64,000 bases of DNA from Cycas panzhihuaensis (taxonomy: Eukaryota > Cycadophyta): the NCBI GenBank assembly GCA_023213395.1, contig CM041465.1, forward strand, positions 12,834,001 to 12,898,000, in the 5' to 3' direction. Positions 12,148-22,779 of this stretch are shown one piece after another. The position numbers and the translations under genes are program-made. Position 1 is the stretch's first letter. Each line of letters begins with the position of its first letter. The notes beneath the pieces are model-generated. The model made no database searches. It saw only the letters and a list, made by a program, of their open reading frames with translations, and was not told the DNA's origin.

Positions 12148-12451
12148 TGATGAATCTAGGAAATAAAGCATTCACATCCACATAATGGAAATGCATAATG
12201 ATAAAGGGATAAAACAAATTATGAGAGCAAAGCTTGGAGGTAAGAATGAAAAATGACTCATTCTTTGAGATTTTACCTTTTATTATTAAGGGTGAGCATT
12301 AGGGTTAGGATTTTCCCACCTAATGACATGAATCTAAAATTACATCTAAATGTATTTAAAGTGTATTTTACTAAGAGACTAATACTAATAATATATCCTA
12401 AGGTCACTTAATTAATCTACATAAATAACCTTGATGCATTAACCTCTTTCA
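12148..12451 (-). repeat. Solo LTR related to Copia element 2
   Basis: This 304-bp block interrupts the RNase H of Copia element 1. Read on the minus strand it begins TGAAAGAGGTTAATGCATC and ends CATCA, and it aligns over its length with the LTR at 11477-11771. No internal region is attached, so it looks like a solo LTR left by LTR-LTR recombination. A clean 5-bp duplication is not visible (flanks AGGAA and ATAAC). Confidence 0.75.
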
Positions 12452-12770
12452 ATAACACATGCTTGTAAGGAAGTAATTTGGTTATAAAGTCTATTGGTTG
12501 AGCTTAGAAGGAAATAGAAAAACATAAAGGTATTTTGTGACAGTCAAAATGCCATTTACTTAGCAAAGAATCTAGATTATTATAGTACGACAAAGCATAT
12601 TTCTCTTAAGTACCATTTTGTTAGATAAGTTATGGAAGCAGGTGGAGTGGCACTTAAAAAGTTTAATACAAAATAGAATTATGTCAACATGTTCATAAAA
12701 ATAGTACTATTAGAAAAGTTCAAATGGTACTTCACTTCTCTTAGTTTACAAAAAAGGTGATGAATGGTCC
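12452..12770 (+). pseudogene. Copia element 1: RNase H, last part
   Basis: Thr-His-Ala-Cys-Lys-Glu near 12457, then Cys-Asp-Ser-Gln-Asn-Ala-Ile near 12540, then Thr-Thr-Lys-His-Ile-Ser-Leu-Lys-Tyr-His near 12587 are the usual end of Copia RNase H. The Asp of the Cys-Asp-Ser motif is kept. TAG codons replace Gln in places. The 3' end runs into the polypurine tract (AAGGTGGAGAT, about 12798-12808). Confidence 0.85.
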
Positions 12771-12808
12771 AAGAAAGGTATTAGGTAAATTGTTATTAAG
12801 GTGGAGAT

Positions 12809-13471
12809 TGTTAGACAATGTGATAAGAATGTTTTGGAGGCAAAAATTTTGATAGGTTGGCAATGTGGTTTTTGCCCCAAACTTTTGCGGGGGGATCCAA
12901 GGGGAGTAGGAGCCTTCCTTGGCTAGGGGGTGTGGGGGGTACTAAAACCTCCCCCCCCCCCAAATAAATGGAGGTTGGTGGAAGTAGCTCCTGATCTAAA
13001 AAGCTAGTACTATAAAACATACTAATTTGTAAAGAGAATCAGGGTTATTCATTCAAAGTACCCTAGATTTGATGGTTGAGATTTGTGCCTTGTATGACTC
13101 TCTCATATAGCTTGAATTAGAGTGGATTTTTATTATGTTAATGATATTCAATATATTGGATATACTACATTAAGAAGAGACAGCCAGTTGTTATTGTAAT
13201 GAGCATTCTACCACAAATTATACAATTTTCCATTCTTAGATAATAAAGATCGATACCTTTCCTATATAGATGTTTCCCTAGAACACTGCTAGGGTTTTAC
13301 CATATTATATCTGGTGTATATGTGATGCTTTAGATTTCTAATTTATTTATTATATTATCTCTAGTTTAAGAATATATATGTTAAATTTTAGTTTCAATTC
13401 TTATAACTAGTTGCAAAATAGTTTAGATCTTGGTGGTGGTTTCTAGTTATTAGGACCTAGTTTTCTCAATA
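12809..13471 (+). repeat. 3' LTR of Copia element 1
   Basis: It starts TGTTAGACAATGTG after the polypurine tract and ends CAATA at 13471. Its last 440 bp match bases 1-442. It contains a C-homopolymer of about a dozen bases near 12948-12961. Full length is 663 bp. Confidence 0.85.
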
Positions 13472-13479
13472 CCCTAGTA

Positions 13480-14657
13480 TTTGATTAATAATTCATTCCA
13501 TATATATCCTCCATAAATAAATTAATTGGTGTAATATTACCTCAAGAGGATGATGCAAAATTTAAATAGTTTATTTACTTCATTAATTGAACCTTGGTAA
13601 AAGCTAAAGTCAATTATATACCTACCAAAAAATAATGCTTAGCCTTAGTGTTTATCATTAAAAGAATAAGGTATTATTTGTTAGAAAACACCATAAATAT
13701 CATCATTCAATCTAACCTCCTTATGCTTCCTAATGATCTAATTATACCTAAAAAGATGAATGGAGAAATGGGAAGTGCTCTTATAAGAATATAACCTTTG
13801 GATCATTAATAAGACTCCTAAAAGGGGATGGTCGTGGTAGGGAAACTAACTTATACACCCCTCCCAAATCCTTCTAATACTCCTAATGATAGTTCTTTAT
13901 CCAACGAGACTATTTTTTCTCTCAATCAGAAAAAAGGTCAAAGGCTAATTAATGATTGATGGTATAGTGACATCATGTACTATATCAGTCAATAAGTCTA
14001 TCCTAAGAGTGCAAGTGATAAGGTTAGGTAGCATATTAGGGTTATTCCCTAATAATATTAACTTATCCAAAATGTGTTATATGAGCAATCATTTAAGAAA
14101 ATCCTCATCAAATACATCAATCCTAATGAAACAAATTAGGTCCTCCATGAGTACCATGATAGCATATACAAAGGCCATTTTGAGGGGTAATTTATGTCGC
14201 AAAAGATCCTATGAATGGGATTCTTCTAGTCCCCACTCTTTAGGGATGCCCACCTATATATGCAAAGATGTAGAAAGTGATAAGAGTATTCCAACATCAT
14301 GCATCATCCTTCCAAGGCCTTACATGTTATTATTTCACCTTGGCCTTTCTCCCAATGGGGCCTATAGCTAATTAGGTTACCCAATCCTAATATTTTACCT
14401 AACATAAGTTTATTTTAATAACCATGGAGTATTTTTCCAAAGAGGTAGAATCCATTCCTCTCTCATCAACCATAGGCAAAATGATAGCCATATTCATCTT
14501 CCATCATATTACCTATTGCTTTAGAATCCTTGACATCCTAATCATAGATAATGGAACTCCATTTTATAATAAGAATGTGGATGAGTTGTGTAAAAGAATT
14601 TATATTTTCTATAAGGCATCTATTTCCCATAATTTAGGAATGATGTGGATAAAATGA
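13480..14657 (+). pseudogene. Gypsy fragment: RNase H and integrase, host of Copia element 1
   Basis: Directly after the Copia LTR a Ty3/gypsy polyprotein is readable in mid-RNase H: Ile-Gly-Val-Ile-Leu-Pro-Gln-Glu-Asp near 13530, Leu-Val-Lys-Ala-Lys-Val-Asn-Tyr near 13590 and Arg-Tyr-Tyr-Leu-Leu-Glu-Asn near 13670. Integrase follows: a zinc-binding His-Glu-Tyr-His-Asp to Gly-His-Phe segment near 14150-14190, Arg-Asp-Ala-His near 14245, and Asn-Gly-Thr-Pro-Phe near 14560. The reading ends before the catalytic Glu. It resembles the Gypsy at 57482-59415 in the same order. Its upstream part should lie left of the window, beyond Copia element 1. Confidence 0.8.
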
Positions 14658-15225
14658 TGATAGGTAAGTAAAGGTATATACTCACCCCTTTATTTTCTAT
14701 AGCTTTTCATCATTTAGACTATTTATTTATGAGTATATATCTATATTTGCCTAATGATTTACTTGATGAGCTTATTTCTCCTTTGTTAATGATGAGTTTG
14801 ACTATGTTTGATGGCTATTTGATCATCCATTTAAGTTATTATGTCAAGAGAGGATGCTTAGTATCCTTGTAAGGCCTTGTTTATTCCTTTGTTTCTTTAT
14901 TTGTATCATTCTTTATCTAACACTCCTATATTAATTTTGTTTCACCCTTATTTTATCTAGTTTTCTGCCTAGTTCTTTCCATTTTGCTCTTTCCATAGTT
15001 TGTCTTATACTCTTCTTTATATCCTGCATTATCTATAGACTTTTTTACCTTGTATTATCCCCAAAACACTAGTATTTACAAGTAGTTCATAGTACCATGA
15101 AGAGCCTTCATAGTACTAATTTCAAGATCTATAAATCTTTTTGGGATTATATTTAATCACATATGTATAGTGACCAAACATTCTACTATTTATTGATAGT
15201 CCAATCCTAGGATGTGGTCCCTTAG
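14658..15225. other. Unassigned AT-rich sequence
   Basis: I see no coding or element boundary here. A short inverted repeat TTCAT-AGTACC-ATGAA lies at 15086-15101 and belongs to the hairpin class described in the findings. Confidence 0.4.
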
Positions 15226-15403
15226 TTGAATCAAAACCATGGGCCATGTCCCATCCAAAAACCATAGATCCCATTGTTTCAACCCTAAATCCATGGGTAA
15301 CCATTCGTTTGATCAAAATCATGGGCCACGCCCTATCTAAAATCCATGGATCCCATGGTTTTAGGCTAAATCCATGGGTAGTTGCCCATGGATTTTGGCC
15401 TAA
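15226..15403. repeat. Two-copy tandem repeat rich in CCATGG palindromes
   Basis: Two units of about 82 bp (15226-15307 and 15308-15388) share blocks such as CATGGGCCA, ATAGATCCCAT/ATGGATCCCAT and AATCCATGGGTA. The second unit ends in a perfect hairpin, CCATGGGTAGTTGCCCATGG at 15372-15391. The 102-codon open frame across it on the minus strand is Trp/Met-rich because of the repeat and is not a gene. Confidence 0.65.
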
Positions 15404-15861
15404 AATATACATGTAGGGGGGGTAGTGCAAAAAATTCTCTACTTTACAAATAAACCCTAGGGTAAAAGGGAGCTATGCAAAGGTGAGCATAGACCAAGCA
15501 CCTCCTATAAGACACTTATTCATCTCACAGACATGAGTGTGAGGGTAAAGTTAATTACCTAAGGGTAACACTTATGTGTGTGCATGTCTAATATATCACT
15601 TGGGGTATGGAGGAGCTATTAGGAGCAACTAGCAAGTGCATACAACCCTAATACAACTATATGTAATTTCTTTTTGCATGTATTTAATAGACAAACATAG
15701 CTAGCATGCAAACTATAGTCTCATGAGTTTAAGACCTACAACTATATGGCCCCTTCCTTCACTTAAGCTTTTGATAAAAAATACAAGGTCTATTATGTAG
15801 AGAACTAATGCAATGCAATAGGCCTAAGAGAAAAAGATAGGGGTGGTTTTCTTTCTTGGGG

Positions 15862-15865
<4 letters not shown>

Positions 15866-15903
<38 letters not shown>
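15866..15903. repeat. (TA)n microsatellite
   Basis: An uninterrupted alternation of T and A over 38 bases. Confidence 0.95.
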
Positions 15904-15904
<1 letters not shown>

Positions 15905-16734
15905 CCTTTTATGAATGAAAGAAGAAAAGGTACAAATAAGGTGACTAAAGAGAGAAACCTACTTCTCTTTTGTTCATTTCTTATCTTTGTTATCTTATTT
16001 TAAGGGGGGAGAAGAAGGAGAAGATCAAATGAAAAGAAAGGTTCTTTCTCTTTTTCTTTCCTCTTGATTTTGTCTTTCCTTTAAAAAGGAAAATAAAGGG
16101 GAAATATGGTGAAGTAGTGCCTAACTAGGTTCCCTTTTATCCTTTCCTGTTGTTAATATTTGATTATCATTTTCTCTCTTTTTTTTTCTTTTACTTAAAA
16201 TGGAAATATATTAAGAGAGGGGAAGGAGAGCATACCTAGAATGACAAGTTGTGTCCCTTTAATGCCACCTTGTCTCGATGCAAGGTGGTTGAATTCTTAT
16301 GGTATTACTCAATTAATAATGGATTTATATTAATATGCAAATTCTAATGAAGATATAATAGCATTTCTACTTGTTGGATAGAGTTATGAGGCAACAAAAG
16401 TTTATGTAAATTACTTAAAATAAAGAAACACAATTAAAACCATATGAGTTGGTGCACCTCTTATGAATCTTCACTGAAAAGAGTAAATTTGGAAAATGGC
16501 TCTAAGCCTTTAGTTGATGGAGAGGTGATGACTTGATCTCTTATTTACTATAACAAGATAAAGGCTATACCTACAAGTAAACACTAATAACTAAGTGAAA
16601 CCATATACATGCAATATCTCCTATACAAAGTAATGTCAAACTAAGTAAGGAAATATGTAATTCAACTTAGTAGAGAGGAGGAAATAAAGTTTCATATCAG
16701 ATCCCCCAAGTAAAATAAGCTCCCTAAGCTATAT

Positions 16735-17043
16735 TTGGGTGCTACTTCCACTTTTAATAAGCTCTTAGACCAATGGAACAATGAGCAACAAAGAGAGAAG
16801 AATGGGGGATATCTAGAGAGAATGATATCAAAGAATAAACAACCTACCAAATGGCAAAAACATGATGTGCTAGAAGATGAAACAACTAAAGAAACAAACT
16901 TACCAAAGAAAAAGAGGGAGGATTACCTCATCCTAATGGAGTGGAGGTGTCCAATGGATAAAAAGTCTTCTCTCAGGGGACCTCCAATGCTATTAAGAAT
17001 GATATCTCCAAGGATGCAATGGATAAATAATTGTGTAGACTAA
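16735..17043 (+). other. Open frame of unknown nature, hydrophilic
   Basis: Open for 102 codons from an ATG at 16735. The predicted protein is rich in Lys, Glu, Gln and Asn, with a Trp-Asn-Asn-Glu-Gln-Gln run near residue 14, and has no signal peptide or membrane segment. It matches no family I recognise. Length and composition are compatible with chance in AT-rich DNA or with a gag remnant of an element I could not delimit. Confidence 0.2.
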
Positions 17044-17677
17044 GGGTGCTTAATTCTCTTAGAATTTTGGTAGCATAATAGAATAGTTTTTACCTCTCAA
17101 CTTGATCTCCCCCTCAATGGGAAAAATAGGAAGATTTATAGATTAGAGCAAGAGTTAGAAGGGTGGTTTTTAGCCCACAATGTGGGAGAAAATAAGGGGA
17201 TAAATCCATAAGTAATACTCATGGACTTGACCTATAAACCACATGAGAAGAATGAATTTGGGTGTAATTTGACCTATTTGGGCCACTCAAATCAGAGGAG
17301 TATTAATCTGGAGTTGACATGAGCCACCCAAGAAAGATAAAAGTATATACATAAATTAACTATCATCTTAAGGATGAAATCTAGGTAGGTGAGAGTTATA
17401 CTATAAACATATTCATGATACCATGAAATCATTCATGGTACTGTAAAATACTTTGTGGTATTATCATTACATGAAAAACACTAAATGGTTCAATAGTAGA
17501 TAGGTATTTTCAATGAAAAACACATGTAAATTGATAAAAAATCATCAATGAAGAGTAATGGGTACATACACAGTCAATATAAAGTGGATAACAATAAAAT
17601 TAAGCATAAACAATGGATCAAAATTAGACTAAGAAGATGTTGTAATCAGGTTAAACACCTATAATAACTCAAGAAGT

Positions 17678-18046
17678 TATGTGCTAGTTCATTTCAATAC
17701 ATATAGAAGTAGGTATAAGAATAATATAAATAATAACTATTCATTATGATCTAGAGACATAATTCCATGAGGAAGAGAACCATTATCATTACATTATAAT
17801 GGGTTGCTCTGGTTCTCTCACAACTAGAGACAACCCATAATAGTACACATAGGAGTCTGAATCAATATAGCAAGATAGAATATGGATGACTACATTTCGT
17901 GCAATAGGAGTCAGAATGTTTATAATCCCAAAAACCAAGATCACTCTATAAATATTTTCCTATTACATTTATATTTACCTATGGCTCGATTCAGTTGTAA
18001 TAGTTCAATTATGTTAATTAGGTTGCAACTAATATGGTCGCATGCA
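17678..18046 (-). repeat. 3' LTR of Gypsy element 3
   Basis: It aligns end to end with 27556-27926, including a matching run around 17900-17945 and 27780-27825. On the minus strand it starts TGCATGCGACC. Just above it the minus strand reads GATGGGGGAGA (18047-18057), a good polypurine tract, which fixes the direction of the element. Confidence 0.87.
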
Positions 18047-18154
18047 TCTCCCCCATCATAAAACTTATAAGTGTTCCCACTTATAAGCACCAAAATTTAG
18101 GATTTAAAACAAAGTTTTGAAATTTAAAATAATACATAAATAAATTAATTTCCT

Positions 18155-19911
18155 TGGTTCCTTTTGATCGTCTCCATTTCTACACGAATCCACTAAGGAT
18201 CAGGCCTATAGACAGTACACAGTGGATTTATGCCTTACTTTTTATAGTGATCATAGAGGATGACAACATTGCATTATGCCCATAAATGAGCCATCATCAA
18301 CTTCTCTCCTAAATACAACTATTCAATTTCCTCTTCCAATTTATTTTTTCTTGTCTCCACATATAATAGGTCCTATTGCAAGGATTTGATCATGGACCAT
18401 AAATGATTAGCATACTTAACATCTTCTCACATTTGCATTATCCAAGCTCCCAAATTTTGAATTACCTTTTCCAATCCTAGTGGAATCTACTCATCAAACA
18501 AGGCACTGAAAGTTGGTACTAGATGCTCCACACGAGAAGTGTCTCCCACCTAATGCATAATAAACTTAATCAAGAAATCTAATTTTGCCTCATAAGTAGC
18601 TAACTAGTCTTCTACTTTTTTTACTCTCTACAAATCTAGTGGTGGTCTCTTATTCTAGAATTCTAATATAGTAATTAGATGCCAAATAACTTTGGCTAGG
18701 AATGAGATATTCTAGTGTACCATATTGTGTGGATGACACTCCATTGGATCAGTCCCTTACTCCATTGATGCTTAATTATTGTAATCAAAGTCCACCTAGA
18801 CTAGTTAAATATTTAGAATTTCTAAAATTCTATTTTTTACTTTCTTTGTGGTGACTCTTCTCTTCCTTCTTCTTTCTTCTTCAGCATTGATAATTTTCTT
18901 AGATTATTGGGTTGGATGGTGCTCTTTTACTTCCTTATTACTAACATATTACCTACTTTCTATTTTCCTTTTCTAATTCCCTTCTTCTTATTCTTCTCCT
19001 ATTTAATGTTTTATTCCTCTTCCTCCTTTTGTTTATAGGATGGTGAGGTTGCCTCTTCTTGCTACTATTTCCCCTTTTTCTCCTCTATTAGTGTTAGTTG
19101 AAGCTTGCTAGCTTAAGATTTCTTTAAAAATAATTTCTTTACTTTTTCTTGAATCTCCCCTCATCAAATCTCTCTATTCTCCATAAAATGATTGATCTAT
19201 CCACTTATTGCTATTTGTTCTGGCTTTTCCATAGGTAACTCCAACTTAGGACACTAAGTATAGTAGTCCTTAGAATATGCTTTGATAATAAAACATGACT
19301 GACTAAGGTTTAGACTTGATGTTAATTAATTTTTCTAAAAATCTTTCTAAAAGAAATGATACCTAATTGAACTTGTCTTCTTTCACTATCCACAAAAGTG
19401 CTAATTTCATTTCTATGGGTAAAAATAAGTTCTTTTGGCTCAATATCACTCTAGTGAAGAGGAAATGAACCACCTAGTGCATCAAATCATCTGTAATGCC
19501 AACGATATAAATGCCAGATGTAGAAACATCTATGATTTATGCATCGACTAATTTCCTTCTTACTTCTATAGAATCCTTTTATCTTTGGGTACCTCTTCAC
19601 TAGAATCTGGTAACCCTAAAATTTGTACAATGGATTTTTCGAAAATGTCCAAAAGACTGGGTTGATAAGCTACTAGTTGAATCATTTTCATCATGAAATC
19701 TATAGCTACTAGAAATAACCTAATTTGGATGAATTATACAAATCCCATCTCCATTAATTTAACTTTCCTTTCATCCTCCTTGGGTATGTTTGACCATGTA
19801 TGCCTAATTCCATCATCATATGCTTCTCAAAGATTGATCTACATTTGTCTAATTTTCTTCATCCATCTCTTCCACAAATTTTCAAAAACTTTCCTGGTTC
19901 ATTTTCGACAT
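18155..19911 (-). pseudogene. Extra ORF of Gypsy element 3, unknown function
   Basis: On the minus strand, between the integrase end and the 3' LTR and in the same sense as pol, a degenerate but clearly protein-like reading runs for almost 600 codons. A candidate ATG lies at 19911. A clean stretch near 19800-19560 contains Leu-Met-Glu-Met-Gly-Phe and Leu-Gly-Leu-Pro-Asp-Ser. After a frame change the reading continues with Val-Gly-Ile-Thr-Asp-Asp-Leu-Met near 19490. Then come a Lys/Arg/Glu-rich middle (about 19150-18880) and a C-terminal part with heptad-like Leu/Glu/Lys spacing (about 18600-18290) that may form a coiled coil. The stops are mostly TAG/TAA at plausible Gln positions. I do not recognise the family. 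Extra ORFs between pol and the 3' LTR are known in plant Ty3/gypsy elements of the Tat group. Confidence 0.55.
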
Positions 19912-20369
19912 TGCTACTTGTATTTTGTTGGACTATGCAAAACTATCATTACTTGAAATCATGGTTACAATAACTTGGTTGTAACCTCAATGTACTACTT
20001 TTTCTTCTGTCTAATGCATGACAACCACTTATCACTAATTTATATGTAGCATCATCTTGGTATATATGTTAATAAAATTACCATTAATTTCTATCAATCT
20101 ATCACTATCATTATTAATTAGATGTCCCTTAGTTTTTTCTTAACTTGATATCACAAAATTTCTATAACACTCTTCTTTATTTCTGAGTGTTATCTATTAC
20201 TGTGCCTTGATTATCTCTAGGACAAACTTTTACTCTTATTATGATTGACTATATTCCTTCTAAGTTACATCTTCATTTCTCCTAATTACTTTGATTGCGC
20301 TTGGCTTTTCTACAACTCTACCCTTTCTTGCTTACTGGTCATAACAATTTCCCACCCAGGATGTCGTCT

Positions 20370-21335
20370 TCTGCATCCTGAACTATAACCTTCTTACTTA
20401 TATAACTATAACCTTCTTTTAAGTTGTAACCTTTCTACCTTTCTTATCCCCAAGCCACAATCATTTCACCTCCCTTGTTGCCACTTTAATTAAGTTCCCA
20501 TTATAGCTAGTCATATCTGAGTTTCACTTGCTTTGTTTCTTAGGTTTCAACCTTTTGTTTTCAAGTTGTGACCTATTACATCTAAATTATAATTGATTGT
20601 ATTCAAGTTGTGACTAATTTTCCTTCTTGGTTGTAATCTTTTTCATCCAAGTTATAACTACTACTTATGCCTCAATTATAATTGTTTTATGTCTAAGTTG
20701 TAACTATTTATGTCCAAGTTGTAATTAACTTGTATCCACATTGTAACTACTTTTCTAAGTTGCGATCACTTATGTCTTTGAGGTAACTGCTTATGTCTAA
20801 GTTAGAACCACTTGTATCCAAGTTGTAATTACTTACATCCTAGTTGTAACTACTTTGCATATAGGTTGCAACCCCTTATGTCTTGGTTGTAACCACTTGT
20901 ATCTAAGTCGTAACCACTTGCATCCTAGTTGCAACCACTTACATCCAAGTTACAACTACTTTGTGTCTAGGTTACAACCACTTGACTCCAAGTTGCAACC
21001 ACTCATGTCCAAGTTACAACTATTTGCATCCAAGTTGTAACCACTTGTATCTAGGTTATAACCACTTGCATGCCAGTTATAACGACTTGTGTCTAGGTTG
21101 TAACTACTTGGGTCCAGGTTATAACCACTTGTGTCCTAGGTTATAACTACTTGTTTCTTGGTTGTAACCTTCTGTGTCTTGGATTGCAACCACTTGTATC
21201 CAAATTGTAACTACCTTATATCTAGGTTACAACCATTTATATTGTAGGTAGTAACTACTTGCTTCTTAGTTACAACCTTCTGTGTCCCTAGTTGTAATTA
21301 TTCTTCTATAAGTTACAACCTTCTACATATATGTT
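20370..21335. repeat. 21-bp minisatellite array inside Gypsy element 3
   Basis: About 40 imperfect copies of a unit of roughly 21 bp with plus-strand consensus near AAGTTGTAACCACTTGTATCC. Copies differ mainly by transitions (GTAAC/GCAAC, CTTGTATCC/CTTGCATCC) and by 1-2 bp length changes. The array is densest between 20690 and 21200 and fades out on both sides. It lies between integrase and the extra ORF. The two 61-codon open frames here are a by-product of the repeat. Confidence 0.93.
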
Positions 21336-21479
21336 TTGAAGTCATAAAAGACATTATAATCCCATGATTCTTATCCTTCTCTTTTCTTTTTTAAACTTGA
21401 TATATACTATTTTATTCAACTTCCTTTGACTAGTTTTTTTAGCAATGTTCCATCAAGTTATTGGAGTTGCACTGCTCCA

Positions 21480-22470
21480 TTTGACCAATTTGGTTCACCT
21501 TGTATGGACCAAGCCATCACAAATTTAATTTTATAGGTTTTATTCAAAATTCACTATCATAAAGAAGAATAAGATCTCCTTCTTAAAACTATAGGACTTT
21601 GAGATATCGATCATGCTATGCTTTCTATCTCATCTTTTCTGCTTTTAGTTCCCATAAGGCTCTTGCCCATTTTTCATCTAGTTTCATTAAATCTATATAT
21701 TATTGGTTCTGTGAATCATCCTCAAGTAGTCATAACTTAGATTCCACTCTCAAACTTTTTATCTAGAATTCAAGAGGAAGTATATCCTCCAATCCATAGA
21801 CTAACTGAAATGGAGTTTGCTTATGGGGCCTTTTTATTGTTATCCTATTAGCCCATAAAATAAAATGAAGCCACTCTTCCCAGTATGTTCACCCTTGATT
21901 ACATATTTTAGATAATGTCAATTTTAAAATTTTATTTATGATTTTCACTTGCTTCTTTACTCATGGATAATATGGGGAGGACTTTGAATGTTGAATAAAA
22001 GATTCCTATATTAGATATTTTATTATTTCATTAAAGAAGTTACTTCCCTGATCAAAAATAATTTCTAATGAGTAGCTAAATTAGATAATTATCATTACAT
22101 ATAAGAATTAGTATGTTCTATGAGCATTGCACATCCTCATTTCTTTTGCTTTAGTCCATTTTATCAAGAAATTAGTGGCGACTAGAATATACCTTATGTT
22201 TGTACACTATGCTGGTAGACTAATAGGTCCAATGAAATCCAATCCCTATTTTTCAAATGGAGCTTGAGCCAATATGGGACACAAGGGTATAAAATGATTC
22301 TTTTCTAACTTCCCCACTCACTGGCATACATCATAACTATGAACCCACTTTTATACATCTTCAAAAATTATAGGCCACCAAAGTCCTTCAAATAAAATTT
22401 TCTTACTTATTGATTCAATACTTTGATGTCTTGTTGCAACTCCTTTGTGGGCTTATTTGATGATAGTTTT
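21480..22470 (-). pseudogene. Gypsy element 3: integrase
   Basis: On the minus strand, from a His/Cys segment near 22460-22300 (His-Glu-Ala-Lys, then Trp-Trp-Pro), the core reads Gly-Leu-Asp-Phe-Ile-Gly-Pro-Ile near 22245. It continues with Val-Ala-Thr-Asn-Phe-Leu-Ile-Lys-Trp (family: Asp) near 22170 and Ile-Ile-Phe-Asp-Gln-Gly-Ser near 22060. The end shows Gln-Leu-Val-Tyr-Gly and Glu-Gly-Asp-Leu-Ile-Leu near 21575, then Trp-Leu-Gly-Pro-Tyr-Lys-Val near 21500, the usual C-terminal segment. Stops at Gln/Trp positions disable it. I see no chromodomain. Confidence 0.85.
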
Positions 22471-22779
22471 AGCTTCATGTTCCATTATACATCTCCTTAG
22501 AACTTAATTGGGTCCCAACCTATATAACATTTCTTGAATCATTTGGAAGGGAAAGTTTTTTTATGAAGCTTTATCGCTTGATGTGCTCCATTCCTAGTGG
22601 TGTTTATCATGTTACCAGATACTATGTTATATCTATAATTATATGCTTAACACCTTTCTTGACAATGATCTTGAAATTAAATTCCTAGAATAACATAAGC
22701 CATCTACTAATTCTTCCTTGGACTATAATATTATTAATTAAATACTAAAAGGCATGATGATCTATAAAAAAATAAATGA

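Larger units (their letters stand above)
1..13471 (+). mobile_element. Copia element 1, LTR retrotransposon, nested host of three insertions
   Basis: A Ty1/copia element read in pieces: partial 5' LTR (1-442), protease and integrase (460-1823), RT (about 2040-2674, resuming at 7076), RNase H (about 11772-12147 and 12452-12770) and 3' LTR (12809-13471). The reading resumes across each interruption: the RT stops after a Ser-Met-Val-Glu run and picks up at 7077 with Ile-Asn-Lys-Leu-Lys, and RNase H resumes at about 11780 with Pro-Tyr-Ala-Ser. The order PR-INT-RT-RH identifies Copia. The 5' LTR is cut by the window edge, so its duplication cannot be checked. Gag is missing. The element is dead, with many in-frame TAG codons. 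Confidence 0.88.
15404..17672. other. Unassigned sequence with a (TA)n microsatellite
   Basis: No retrotransposon domain is recognisable. A pure TA run occupies 15866-15903. A short inverted repeat TTCATG-ATAC-CATGAA lies at 17412-17427, followed by further GGTAC/GGTAT words. The stretch 16735-17043 is open for 102 codons, Lys/Glu-rich (annotated separately). Confidence 0.4.

Noticed and set aside
15122-15430. 102-codon minus-strand open frame, Trp-rich
   Set aside because: It coincides with the CCATGG tandem repeat, and its composition is set by it.
20855-21146. Two overlapping 61-codon open frames, Cys/His/Asn-rich
   Set aside because: They are produced by the 21-bp repeat read in frame (unit length divisible by 3).
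20370-21335. CRISPR-like array
   Set aside because: Units of about 21 bp are contiguous without unique spacers, and they lie inside a plant Gypsy element.
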